Source: Candidatus Gastranaerophilales bacterium
GTDB lineage: Bacteria; Cyanobacteriota; Vampirovibrionia; Gastranaerophilales; Gastranaerophilaceae
Assembly (NCBI GenBank): GCA_003150395.1
Contig: QAMI01000013.1
Coordinates: forward strand, 1 to 25,360
Direction of reading: 5' to 3'
DNA: 25,360 bases
Part shown: piece after piece, positions 13,217-20,240 of the stretch
How positions within the stretch are numbered: position 1 is the first letter of the stretch
Layout of the letters: each line of letters starts with the position of its first letter
Made by a program: the position numbers and the translations under genes
Notes under the pieces: model-generated
Told to the model about the DNA's origin: nothing
The model's input: the letters and a program-made list of their open reading frames with translations, nothing else
Database searches by the model: none

Positions 13217-14570
13217 TGAAAATAATATTTTAGAAACAATTAATATGATAAAGCTTCACAACCTTGATATAAGAACAGTGACGCTTTCTTTAAGCCTTCG
13301 CGACTGTATTGACCGCGATGTGAATGTGGTTTGTGAAAATATTCACAACAAAATCACTAAATATGCCAAAAATCTTGTCGAATACGCCGACGAGTTTGAA
13401 AACGACTATTCAATTCCTATTATCAACAAAAGAATTGCAGTCACTCCAATATCGCTAATCGGTGAGGCCTGTAAAAATCCTGATTATGTAAAAATTGCAA
13501 AAACACTGGACAATGCCGGAAAAGAAGTTGGTGTGAATTTTATTGGAGGATTTTCGGCACTTGTGGAAAAAGGCTGCACAAAAGGGGATGAACTTTTAAT
13601 CGAAAGTATTCCGGAAGCTCTTGCCCAAACTGATTTTTTGTGTTCTTCGGTTAATATTGCCTCATCAAAGGCAGGGATAAATATGTATGCTGTTTTGAAA
13701 ATGGCTGAAACAATTAAAAAAGCCGCTGAACTCACAAAAGATAAAGATTGTATTGGCGCTGCAAAACTTGTATGTTTTTGTAATTCTCCAGGGGACAATC
13801 CTTTTATGGCAGGTGCTTTTTGCGGGATTGGCGAACCTGAATGTGCATTAAATGTTGGAGTTTCAGGGCCGGGGGTTGTCAGAGCAGCGGTTTTGGATTT
13901 GCCTGAAGGCGCTGATATGAGCGATTTGGCAAACAAAATTAAGCAAACCGCATACAAAATTACGACAACCGGCGAACTTGTCGGAAGAAAACTTGCAAAA
14001 CGTCTCGGAATTCCATTTGGTGTAATTGATTTGTCATTAGCTCCGACGCCTGCGATGGGCGACAGTGTTGCTGGAATTTTTCAGGCAATGGGGCTTGAAC
14101 ATGCTGGAGCACACGGGACAACAGCTGCATTAGCAATGCTTAACGACGCTGTTAAAAAAGGCGGAATTATGGCAAGTTCGCATGTGGGCGGGCTTTCAGG
14201 CGCATTTATCCCTGTTTCTGAGGACGCTGGGATGATTGATGCCGCGGCAAAAAGATATTTAACATTTGATAAACTTGAAGCAATGACATCAGTTTGTTCA
14301 GTTGGGCTTGATATGATTGCAATTCCGGGTGACACACCGGTGGACACAATTGCGGGAATGATTGCTGATGAGATGGCAATTGGGATGATTAATAAAAAAA
14401 CAACTGCCGTCAGAATAATCCCTGCAATAGGTAAAAAAGCCGGTGATTGTGTATCATGGGGTGGTCTTTTGGGTGAAGCTCCGGTGATGGAAGTCAATAA
14501 ACTTTCTTCAACCGGTTTTGTCAGACGCGGCGGAAGAATTCCGGCTCCAATTCATAGTTTAAACAATTAG
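13203..14570 (+). CDS. UPF0210/DUF711 family protein
   Basis: The 455 residues are close to the usual family length of about 450. The start (NMIKLHNLDIRTVTLSLSLR, then DCIDRD) and the body fit UPF0210. Body segments include NKRIAVTPISLI, GISGPGVV-like NVGVSGPGVVRAAV, LGIPFGVIDLSLAPTPAMGDSVA, GAHGTTAALAMLNDAVKKGG and IPVSEDAGMID. Structurally the family resembles glycyl-radical/PFL-related barrels but lacks the radical motif, and its function is unknown. In many bacteria it follows a small ACT-domain gene (UPF0237). Here it instead overlaps the ZorB-like gene by 14 nt, an unusual neighbour. The Shine-Dalgarno is weak, so coupling to the upstream gene is likely. Confidence 0.9.
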   Translation: MAIINENNILETINMIKLHNLDIRTVTLSLSLRDCIDRDVNVVCENIHNKITKYAKNLVEYADEFENDYSIPIINKRIAVTPISLIGEACKNPDYVKIAKTLDNAGKEVGVNFIGGFSALVEKGCTKGDELLIESIPEALAQTDFLCSSVNIASSKAGINMYAVLKMAETIKKAAELTKDKDCIGAAKLVCFCNSPGDNPFMAGAFCGIGEPECALNVGVSGPGVVRAAVLDLPEGADMSDLANKIKQTAYKITTTGELVGRKLAKRLGIPFGVIDLSLAPTPAMGDSVAGIFQAMGLEHAGAHGTTAALAMLNDAVKKGGIMASSHVGGLSGAFIPVSEDAGMIDAAAKRYLTFDKLEAMTSVCSVGLDMIAIPGDTPVDTIAGMIADEMAIGMINKKTTAVRIIPAIGKKAGDCVSWGGLLGEAPVMEVNKLSSTGFVRRGGRIPAPIHSLNN

Positions 14571-14600
14571 TTTATGCTAGGCTTTTAAGTAAAACTAATT
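14565..14600 (+). terminator. Weak terminator-like hairpin after the DUF711 gene
   Basis: AATTAGTTT (14565-14573) and AAACTAATT (14592-14600) pair perfectly over 9 bp around a 18-nt loop at the stop codon. It is AT-only in most pairs and followed only by TGT, so termination is uncertain. Confidence 0.35.
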
Positions 14601-14652
14601 TGTAAAAATATAAAGTAAAGTATTTTAGATATATTAGAGGTAAAAAAAGAAT

Positions 14653-14973
14653 ATGACAAAATCGTTTAACGAACTTGGCCAGCATTTAAAACAATATCTT
14701 ATAGACTGTCATTCAAACTATAAAGGTTTAAAAAACGTAGCTGTTGAAAGATATAATAATCTAAAAGTTTCCATGGAACCCGAAATATATCAGACATTTC
14801 ATGTAATAATCCGTATAGGGATATCTGAAGCTGTTTTTATAATGCCTGAAGGTGTAGTTTTTAACGGAAGTATGGGGATGGATGAAAAGTTTGTGATAAG
14901 ATGGCTCCAAAATACCTTTATACAGGAAGATTTGAGCTCACATTGGAAGAATGCCAGGTTGTATTCTGCATAA
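14653..14973 (+). CDS. Unknown protein, first of two tandem paralogues (106 residues)
   Basis: The protein starts MTKSFNELGQHLKQYLIDCH and has the core NYKGLK, RYNNLKVSM, HVIIRIGISEAVF, GMDEKFV and a final SSHWKNARL. It aligns without gaps to the gene at 15023, with nearly half of the positions identical by hand count. The pattern suggests a small alpha/beta domain: helix, strand pair, then helix, with the HWK end strongly kept. It has no signal peptide, membrane helix, cysteine motif or catalytic motif that I recognise. AGAGG lies about 12 nt before the ATG. Function unknown. Confidence 0.75.
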   Translation: MTKSFNELGQHLKQYLIDCHSNYKGLKNVAVERYNNLKVSMEPEIYQTFHVIIRIGISEAVFIMPEGVVFNGSMGMDEKFVIRWLQNTFIQEDLSSHWKNARLYSA

Positions 14974-14979
14974 AGATAT

Positions 14980-14998
14980 GTTATAATATAATTATAAC
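14980..14998. promoter_or_regulatory. Inverted repeat between the tandem paralogues
   Basis: GTTATAAT (14980-14987) and ATTATAAC (14991-14998) are perfect inverted arms around 3 nt. It includes a TATAAT that could be a -10 for the second gene on plus, so it may be a promoter with an operator, or an AT-rich weak hairpin. Confidence 0.35.
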
Positions 14999-15022
14999 TT
15001 GTATATGATTGGATAATAATTA

Positions 15023-15358
15023 ATGGCGAAGAGTTTTAATGATTTAGCGTATGATTTAAGAGATTTTATTGTGGATAAACACGCGAACTATCGTGGTTTA
15101 AAACACATGAGTATGCAAAGGTATAACAACCTTACAATAAGCATGAATTCAAGACGTTACGGCCAACAGCATGTAATTGTAAAAATTGGTATTTCTGAAG
15201 GTGTTTTCTCATTTCCTTACGTTAATAAACTGGACGGCGGTCTTGGAATGGACGAAAGATATGTTATGCAGTGGATTGGTAATGATATGGTTATCCAAAC
15301 ATTAAATGAACACTGGAAAACAATTAAACTTCAGGAAATGGATCAGGAAAGTAAATAA
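15023..15358 (+). CDS. Unknown protein, second of two tandem paralogues (111 residues)
   Basis: It starts MAKSFNDLAYDLRDFIVDKH and repeats the core of the preceding gene: NYRGLK, RYNNLTISM, HVIVKIGISEGVF, GMDERYV, NEHWKTIKL. The C-terminal extension EMDQESK is unique. The paralogues differ most in surface-type residues and in the segment before GMDE, as expected for two subunits or for duplicates that bind different partners. Its stop codon is 1 nt from the 3' end of the convergent uvrC. Function unknown. Confidence 0.75.
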   Translation: MAKSFNDLAYDLRDFIVDKHANYRGLKHMSMQRYNNLTISMNSRRYGQQHVIVKIGISEGVFSFPYVNKLDGGLGMDERYVMQWIGNDMVIQTLNEHWKTIKLQEMDQESK

Positions 15359-15359
15359 T

Positions 15360-17024
15360 TTACTTCTTTTTTACCATTGTTTTTGAGCGGAGATTTCTGT
15401 GATAAGTTATCGCAAACCTGTGTGCTTCATCACGAATTCTCTGGAATAAAAACAGCGCACTGGAGTTTTGCGGTAAAATAACGGGGTTTGATTGTTTTGG
15501 CAAGAAAACTTCTTCATGTTTTTTGGCTAAACTTACAACATCAATTCCTGTGATTCCGAGTTCTTCAATAATCTGCATAACGCTTGACAACTGGCCTTTT
15601 CCTCCGTCAATTATCATCAAATCAGGTTTGTCCCAGTTTTTGTCGCCAAGATGCTTAAGCCGCCGTGTAAGAACTTCTTTCATTGAAAGAAAATCGTCGG
15701 GTTTTCCTTCGGTTGTGCGGATTTTGAAGCGTTTGTATTCGGATTTTTTGCTTAAACCGTTGATGAACGTAACCATTGACGCAACAGTGTTCGTCCCCTG
15801 AATGTGAGAAATATCGTAGCATTCAATACGATGCGGGAAGTTTTTCAACTGTAACTTTTCAGCCAGATAAGAACCGATTTCATTAAAATCATCGCGGATT
15901 TTCGACATCTTTTTAAGCTTTGCATTGTCAAGTACAACTCTTGCATTTTTATCGGCAAGCATTTGAAGTTCTTTTCCCTGTGCGGATTTGCCGTAACTGA
16001 TTTTAACTTTTTTCTTCGCCAAAATTTCAAGCCACTCTTCATAAAGTTCTTTTTCGCCGACTTTTTCAAGTTCATTTGAAACGATTTTATCAGGATAGCC
16101 CAAAGTCAGCGTGTTGTAGTATTCTTTGAAGAACGTAGCGAAAAATTCTGTTCTGTCTTCGTCTTCAACCTCATAAACAAAATCTTTTTTGTCGATAAGC
16201 CGGCCTTCTCTGACCATAAGAATTACAATCGCAAAAATTCCGTTTTCAGCGAGCAGTGAAATTATATCCTCATTAAGTTTTGTATTTTCGTAAACGACTT
16301 TCTGCTTTTCAAGTGTTTTTTTCAAATCCATGTAGCTGTCGCGAAGACGCGCGGCTTTTTCAAACTGTTCGGCGGCGGCGAATTTCTCCATCTGCGCTTT
16401 GAGCTGCTCCATCAGTTCGGATTGTTTGCCGGAGAGGAAAAGTTCAGCCTGACGAACAAGTGCTTTGTAATCTTCGCTTGAAACCATGTTCTGGCAGGGA
16501 GCCATGCACCGTCCTATGTGATAGTAAAGGCACGGCCGGTCTTTAAATTTCGGATTTTTACATTGTTTGAGCGGGAAAATTTTCTTTAAGAAATCGAGCG
16601 TTGAATACATTGCCCGAACATCTGTGTAAGGGCCATAATAGCGTCCTTTTTCGGGATTCATGTTTTTTTTGCGTACAACCTGAATTCTTGGAAAATCTTC
16701 GTCAGTTATCAAAAAATACGGATATTTTTTGTCGTCTTTCAAAAGAATATTGTAACGCGGTTTGTGTTTTTTGATTAAATGGCTTTCTAAAATGAGAGCC
16801 TCAACTTCGGTATTTGTGATGATGTATTCAAGCCGCTCAATTTGTGAAACAAGCACCTGAACTTTCACGCTGTCATGGTGTTTTTTGTTAAAATAGCTCA
16901 TCACGCGGCGTTTAAGGATTTTCGCCTTTCCGACATAAATGATTTCGTTATCTTTGTTGTAATAAATATAACACCCCGGAAGCGACGGAAGAAGTTTAAG
17001 CTGTTGTTTCAAATTCTCGTTCAT
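15360..17024 (-). CDS. uvrC: UvrABC excinuclease subunit C, lacking the C-terminal HhH domain
   Basis: UvrC makes both incisions in nucleotide-excision repair. In the 554 residues the GIY-YIG nuclease is at the start (LPGCYIYYNKDNEIIYVGKA). A cysteine cluster follows (CKNPKFKDRPCLYYHIGRCM, then APC), a UVR helix pair (EKFAAAEQFEKAARLRD), and the RNase H-like second nuclease (ECYDISHIQGTNTVASMV, LMIIDGGKGQLS, RDEAHRFAITYHR). The protein stops at LRSKTMVKKK, where other UvrC proteins continue about 50-60 residues with a helix-hairpin-helix domain. There is no room for it, because the next gene's stop is 1 nt away. The ATG at 17022-17024 sits 7 nt after a TATAAT, so it is probably leaderless; TTG at 17025-17027 is an alternative start. 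Confidence 0.93.
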   Translation of the reverse strand: MNENLKQQLKLLPSLPGCYIYYNKDNEIIYVGKAKILKRRVMSYFNKKHHDSVKVQVLVSQIERLEYIITNTEVEALILESHLIKKHKPRYNILLKDDKKYPYFLITDEDFPRIQVVRKKNMNPEKGRYYGPYTDVRAMYSTLDFLKKIFPLKQCKNPKFKDRPCLYYHIGRCMAPCQNMVSSEDYKALVRQAELFLSGKQSELMEQLKAQMEKFAAAEQFEKAARLRDSYMDLKKTLEKQKVVYENTKLNEDIISLLAENGIFAIVILMVREGRLIDKKDFVYEVEDEDRTEFFATFFKEYYNTLTLGYPDKIVSNELEKVGEKELYEEWLEILAKKKVKISYGKSAQGKELQMLADKNARVVLDNAKLKKMSKIRDDFNEIGSYLAEKLQLKNFPHRIECYDISHIQGTNTVASMVTFINGLSKKSEYKRFKIRTTEGKPDDFLSMKEVLTRRLKHLGDKNWDKPDLMIIDGGKGQLSSVMQIIEELGITGIDVVSLAKKHEEVFLPKQSNPVILPQNSSALFLFQRIRDEAHRFAITYHRNLRSKTMVKKK

Positions 17025-17031
17025 CAACTAT

Positions 17032-17037
17032 ATTATA
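17032..17037 (-). promoter_or_regulatory. Extended -10 of uvrC
   Basis: TGC-TATAAT on the minus strand, with the hexamer ending 7 nt before the ATG and no Shine-Dalgarno in between. The -35 is poor, as expected for an extended -10 promoter. Confidence 0.6.
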
Positions 17038-17061
17038 GCACAATTTTGGCTACTTGAAGTT

Positions 17062-17187
17062 CCATGTCATCCTGAGCATGCGCAGGAACGGCGCACAGAA
17101 ACTTGCAAAATGCAGCGAAGGATCTCATGAGGTGTTCGCTTTTACTTGCAGGGATTCTTTGGCCTTACAGCACCAGAATGATGTGGG
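17062..17187. repeat. MITE-like intergenic repeat with imperfect inverted ends
   Basis: The left end CCATGTCATCCTGAG and the right end (reverse-complemented) CCCACATCATTCTGG match over most positions. The inside carries GAAGGATCTCA and GGGATTCTTTGGCC, a wording seen in dispersed intergenic repeats of many bacteria (from memory). It lies between uvrC and the ABC ATPase gene and codes for nothing credible. Confidence 0.5.
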
Positions 17188-17216
17188 AGGGGGTAAAATT
17201 ACTATTCCAATACTTT

Positions 17217-18176
17217 TTACAATGATTCATTTAAAAAGCACGCGCTTGTATGGTTTTCAGCAACAACAAAGTTTGGCGGAATATTATTAGTGCAAGGTTC
17301 AAAACAGCACTTGCATCGCGGATGAAACCTGCATCCTGAAATGTGTTGGTGAATTGTTGGCGGCTGTCCTTGAATTGTTTCAAGGTGCTTTCCGCGGTTT
17401 GAAGGAATTGAGTTCAACAAAGCGAGCGAATACGGATGGTTTGGATGTTCAAAGAATTCTTTTGAAGGCGCATTTTCAACTACGCGTCCGGCATACATAA
17501 CCGCAATTTCATCGGCATTTTCGCCCACAAGCCCGAGGTCGTGCGTAATCAGCAAAACAGAAGTTCCCAATTGAGTTTTTATGTCGGAAAGAAGTTTCAT
17601 AATTTGCGCCTGAATTGTAACGTCTAGCGCGGTTGTGGGTTCATCTGCGATAAGAATTTCCGCATGGCAGGCAAGCGCCATTGCAATTATTGCGCGCTGC
17701 TTCATTCCGCCCGAAAACTCATGCGGATATGCTTTCAACCTTTCCGCAGCACACGGAATTTGCACCATTTCAAGCGCTTCTAACGCTTTTTTCTTAGCTT
17801 CGCTTCCATGGAGGTTCTGGTGAATTTTTATAACCTCAAGAAGTTGGTTTTCGATTGTATACAAAGGGTTCAGAGAAGTCATCGGGTCTTGCGGGATTAG
17901 CGCAATCTGCGCCCCGCGAATTCCGTGCATCTGTTTTTCACTAAAAGTCAAAAGATCCTGTTTTTTGAAAAGAATTTGACCTTTTGTAATCTGGGCGGTT
18001 TTTGGTAAAAGTTTTAAGATGCTCATTGCGCTTATTGATTTGCCGCATCCGCTTTCTCCGACAAGCGCAAGCGTTTTTCCTTTCTCCAGCGCAAAATTTA
18101 CATCATAAAGCGCCTGGCAAAATCCGTTTTCTGTTTTAAATCCCAAATTAAGATTGTTAACTTCTAATATTTTCAT
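17217..18176 (-). CDS. Oligopeptide/dipeptide-type ABC transporter ATP-binding protein (OppD/DppD-like)
   Basis: This ATPase drives peptide (or nickel) import with membrane permeases. From the ATG at 18174-18176 (319 residues) it carries the Walker A GESGCGKS, Q-loop LIPQDPMTSLNPL, signature FSGGMKQR, Walker B ILIADEPTTALD and switch THDLGL. A C-terminal oligopeptide/HPY-type extension reads SGCRFHPRCKCCFEPC. An in-frame start 90 nt upstream would include the promoter and is rejected. The preferred ATG lies 7 nt after TATAAT. No permease, binding protein or OppF partner is in the window, which is unusual for this family; they may be elsewhere. Extra cysteines in the tail could bind an iron-sulfur cluster or metal. 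Confidence 0.92.
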   Translation of the reverse strand: MKILEVNNLNLGFKTENGFCQALYDVNFALEKGKTLALVGESGCGKSISAMSILKLLPKTAQITKGQILFKKQDLLTFSEKQMHGIRGAQIALIPQDPMTSLNPLYTIENQLLEVIKIHQNLHGSEAKKKALEALEMVQIPCAAERLKAYPHEFSGGMKQRAIIAMALACHAEILIADEPTTALDVTIQAQIMKLLSDIKTQLGTSVLLITHDLGLVGENADEIAVMYAGRVVENAPSKEFFEHPNHPYSLALLNSIPSNRGKHLETIQGQPPTIHQHISGCRFHPRCKCCFEPCTNNIPPNFVVAENHTSACFLNESL

Positions 18177-18183
18177 GTAATAA

Positions 18184-18211
18184 ATTATACATCGGAAAGC
18201 TGGTTTGTGAA
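18184..18211 (-). promoter_or_regulatory. Promoter of the ABC ATPase gene
   Basis: TTCACA (18206-18211), a 16-nt spacer and TATAAT (18184-18189), 7 nt before the ATG. This supports a leaderless message. It is divergent from dapB. Confidence 0.65.
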
Positions 18212-18327
18212 TAGGCGTGGTGAATAGTTTGTTGTATAAATCCAAATTCCTGTTTTTCGGCTTCATTTACAAAACTGCGATTTTGAAGTATTCTTTTTGT
18301 TATACAGTTTAAAATAAGGAGAAGATT

Positions 18328-19077
18328 ATGATTAAAGTTGCGGTTTGCGGGGCTTTGGGCAAAATGGGCAAGGAAGTCGTCTGCGCAGTTGAAGAGGCTC
18401 AGGATATGGAACTTGTGGCAAAAATTGATATTGCGGCAGAAGATATGTATCATACGATTGAAGAAGCGGCAAGGGTTGAAGATATTGACCTTGTAATTGA
18501 TTTTACACAGCCAAAATCAATTTATGAAAACGCGCTTTACTGCCTTAATAATAATATCAAAATAGTTATCGGTACAACTGGTTTGACGGATGAACAAATT
18601 GAAAATTTACGCCGGCTTTCCAATGAAAAAAAGACAGGATGTCTTATTGCGCCGAACTTTTCAACTGGGGCTGTTTTGATGATGATGTTTGCACGACAGG
18701 CTGCAAAATATTTTGATAATGCAGAAATTATTGAACTTCACCACAACCAGAAAAAAGATGCACCTTCCGGGACTGCTGTTAAAACAGCGCAGATGATGGC
18801 GGAAGTCAAGGCTGATTTTGCAAAAAACAACTGTGATGAAACAGAAACAATTGAAGGAGCAAGGGGTGGAACTTCTTATGCAGATATTCACATTCATTCT
18901 GTCAGAATGCCGGGATATATTGCATCACAAGAGGTTATTTTCGGCTCCTCCGGACAGATTTTGAAAGTCAGACACGACTCAATGGATAGAAAATGTTATA
19001 TGAACGGAGTTCTTCTTGCAGTAAGACATACATTTAAAGAAAATGATTTTGTTTATGGGCTTGATAATATAATGTAG
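18328..19077 (+). CDS. dapB: 4-hydroxy-tetrahydrodipicolinate reductase
   Basis: DapB reduces 4-hydroxy-tetrahydrodipicolinate with NAD(P)H on the way to diaminopimelate and lysine, so it feeds peptidoglycan synthesis. The 249 residues have the N-terminal dinucleotide motif VAVCGALGKMGKEV, the VIDFTQPKS segment, GTTGLTDEQ, APNFSTGAVL, and the catalytic ELHHNQKKDAPSGTAVKTA. The C-terminal substrate part includes RHDSMDRKCYMNGVLLAVR. AAGGAG is 7 nt before the ATG. A strong terminator follows. No other dap genes are adjacent. Confidence 0.95.
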   Translation: MIKVAVCGALGKMGKEVVCAVEEAQDMELVAKIDIAAEDMYHTIEEAARVEDIDLVIDFTQPKSIYENALYCLNNNIKIVIGTTGLTDEQIENLRRLSNEKKTGCLIAPNFSTGAVLMMMFARQAAKYFDNAEIIELHHNQKKDAPSGTAVKTAQMMAEVKADFAKNNCDETETIEGARGGTSYADIHIHSVRMPGYIASQEVIFGSSGQILKVRHDSMDRKCYMNGVLLAVRHTFKENDFVYGLDNIM

Positions 19078-19096
19078 GTGTACAGACAATAAAAGA

Positions 19097-19130
19097 GGCT
19101 GTAAGGGGCTTGTATTCCTTACAGCCTTTT
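19097..19130. terminator. Bidirectional terminator between dapB and hpf
   Basis: GGCTGTAAGG (19097-19106) and CCTTACAGCC (19117-19126) form a perfect 10-bp stem. TTTTATT follows on plus and TCTTTTATTG on minus. Confidence 0.9.
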
Positions 19131-19149
19131 ATTATACAATTTCTTTTAA

Positions 19150-19524
19150 CTATTCTTCAACAGTTTCTTCTTCTTTTTCAGCTTCAGCTCCTTCAACGGC
19201 CTCAGTTCTGATAGAAGATTTATCAGAGCCTAAATTTTTGTCTTTAAGCTTTTTCACTTGTCTGTCCAACTTATCGGCAAGCAGGTCGATACTTGCATAC
19301 ATAGATTCTGCTGCTTCTTCGGCTTTAATTGTGCCGCTGTTGGTTTTGCACAAAACTTCCGCAACGTGTTTGCCTGATGCTGACGGGTTTTTGATAACTG
19401 ACAATACAACTTCTATGCCTTGAATTTGGTCGTAGTGGTTTGCCACTTTACCTATTTTCTCTTTTACATAAGACTTGATTGCATCAGTAATCTCGATGTT
19501 TCTACCATTAACGTAAATGTGCAT
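19150..19524 (-). CDS. hpf: Ribosome hibernation-promoting factor, short type with acidic tail
   Basis: HPF/RaiA proteins sit in the decoding centre of idle ribosomes. Residues 1-95 have the beta-alpha-beta-beta-beta-alpha fold signature (MHIYVNGRNIEITDAIKSYV, KIGKVANHYDQIQGIEVVLS, HVAEVLCKTNSGTIKAEEAA, SMYASIDLLADKLDRQVKKL). The last 25 residues are mostly Glu and Ala (VEGAEAEKEEETVEE). Cyanobacterial LrtA/long HPF carries a C-terminal dimerisation domain that is missing here, so 100S formation would need another factor. AGGAGG precedes the ATG, and the promoter is strong. Confidence 0.9.
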   Translation of the reverse strand: MHIYVNGRNIEITDAIKSYVKEKIGKVANHYDQIQGIEVVLSVIKNPSASGKHVAEVLCKTNSGTIKAEEAAESMYASIDLLADKLDRQVKKLKDKNLGSDKSSIRTEAVEGAEAEKEEETVEE

Positions 19525-19538
19525 TTGAACCTCCTATA

Positions 19539-19583
19539 TATACTGCGCTTATACAGTATAACATAATAATGATTTTTTTTAAA
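19539..19583 (-). promoter_or_regulatory. Promoter of hpf with an inverted repeat
   Basis: TTTAAA (19578-19583), a 17-nt spacer and TATACT (19555-19560). The inverted repeat TATACTG/CAGTATA (19539-19545 and 19554-19560) overlaps the -10 and the start of transcription, so it is a candidate operator. Confidence 0.55.
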
Positions 19584-19632
19584 GGGTAAATCTTATTTTC
19601 GGTAATGTATATTTAACAGTTTTTTAAAAAAA

Positions 19633-19836
19633 TTAGTCTTCTAAAATAAACTGCTGTAATTCAACATTAGGAGTTCCGATAACTCTTACGAGTTCAAGCA
19701 CAGAAGCTTTCATCTGGCATTTTTGCGATGAACCGCTGAAAAAATCTTTGTAAAAACATCCTTCACAGTTGCAGCCGCGTTTGTAGCATTCCAACGCCGT
19801 TGGCGTCCATCTTCTGACAGCGACCGCTCTACCCAT
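19633..19836 (-). CDS. Small Cys-rich protein, about 67 residues
   Basis: From the ATG at 19834-19836 the protein reads MGRAVAVRRWTPTALE, then CYKRGCNCEGCFYKDFF, then SQKCQMKASVLELVRVIGTP and NVELQQFILED. Five cysteines (C-x5-C-x-C-x2-C, then a later C) could bind a metal or cluster. The basic N-terminus and the final helix suggest a nucleic-acid or protein contact. I recall similar WTP-ALECYKRGC-C-GC segments in gut anaerobes but know no function. A TTG 18 nt upstream is an alternative start, but it overlaps the end of a TATAAT (19854-19859). A structured leader lies upstream. Confidence 0.7.
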   Translation of the reverse strand: MGRAVAVRRWTPTALECYKRGCNCEGCFYKDFFSGSSQKCQMKASVLELVRVIGTPNVELQQFILED

Positions 19837-19859
19837 ATCTCTACTTCTAAACAATTATA

Positions 19860-19951
19860 CTATCTCCAAATTAAATCTACAACTATAGTAAGGACTACAG
19901 CCTGTCGATTAGCTGTTTCCTCCACCCCTCGCGGTCTTTTGACCACCTCTT
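19860..19951 (-). ncRNA. Candidate structured leader or small RNA upstream of the Cys-rich gene
   Basis: A strong promoter predicts transcription from about 19951. The RNA has hairpin 1, GUGGUC-aaaa-GACCGC (19931-19946), then a purine-rich GAGGGGUGGAGGAAACAG stretch. Hairpin 2 pairs AGGA with UCCU and ACAGC with GCUGU (19891-19921). A second -10 (TATAAT, 19854-19859) follows before the Cys-rich ORF. It could be a 5' regulatory leader or an independent small RNA. I could not match it to SRP RNA, RNase P RNA, 6S RNA or a riboswitch I know. Confidence 0.4.
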
Positions 19952-19957
19952 AATAAC

Positions 19958-19985
19958 ATTATAGAAAATAAGGATATTTTTTCAA
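19958..19985 (-). promoter_or_regulatory. Promoter of the structured leader
   Basis: TTGAAA (19980-19985), a 16-nt spacer and a perfect TATAAT (19958-19963) on the minus strand. Confidence 0.7.
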
Positions 19986-20107
19986 GGCCGGAACATGTGA
20001 TTATTAACATTTGTAACAATATACCGAAACGCTTTATTATTAATGGTTTTGAATTGTCAATTGAGGTGAAAGCTTCATGATTACATGGTTTTGGAAATTT
20101 AAATCAT

Positions 20108-20203
20108 GAAAACCCATGTCAGACGCATGATTTGCATGATTTATTGTAATGTAACGTTTTGTAAAAGATTATCTTTTATGGCGGGTTTCAGGCATGGGTT
20201 TTC
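20108..20203. repeat. Palindromic intergenic region with inverted and direct short repeats
   Basis: GAAAACCCATG (20108-20118) is the exact reverse complement of CATGGGTTTTC (20193-20203). Between them lie a second hairpin (AAAAGAT/ATCTTTT, about 20163-20177) and repeated CATGATT words (a third copy is just outside, near 20077). The 20000-20240 stretch has no credible gene. Confidence 0.5.
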
Positions 20204-20240
20204 CAAACCGTGTAAGTAAAAAATTTGCTGCGGGTCAACT

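Noticed and set aside
13484..14497. Two long minus-strand frames (13484-13957 and 14081-14497) inside the DUF711 gene
   Set aside because: Both are antisense to a clear family protein, without ribosome sites or recognisable domains.
19860..19951. SRP RNA, RNase P RNA or 6S RNA
   Set aside because: The GGAAGC-type SRP loop, the RNase P core and the 6S bubble could not be found; only generic hairpins are visible.
20070..20150. Possible CRISPR-like array of CATGATT words
   Set aside because: The repeats are only 7 bp, the spacing is irregular and no cas gene is present.
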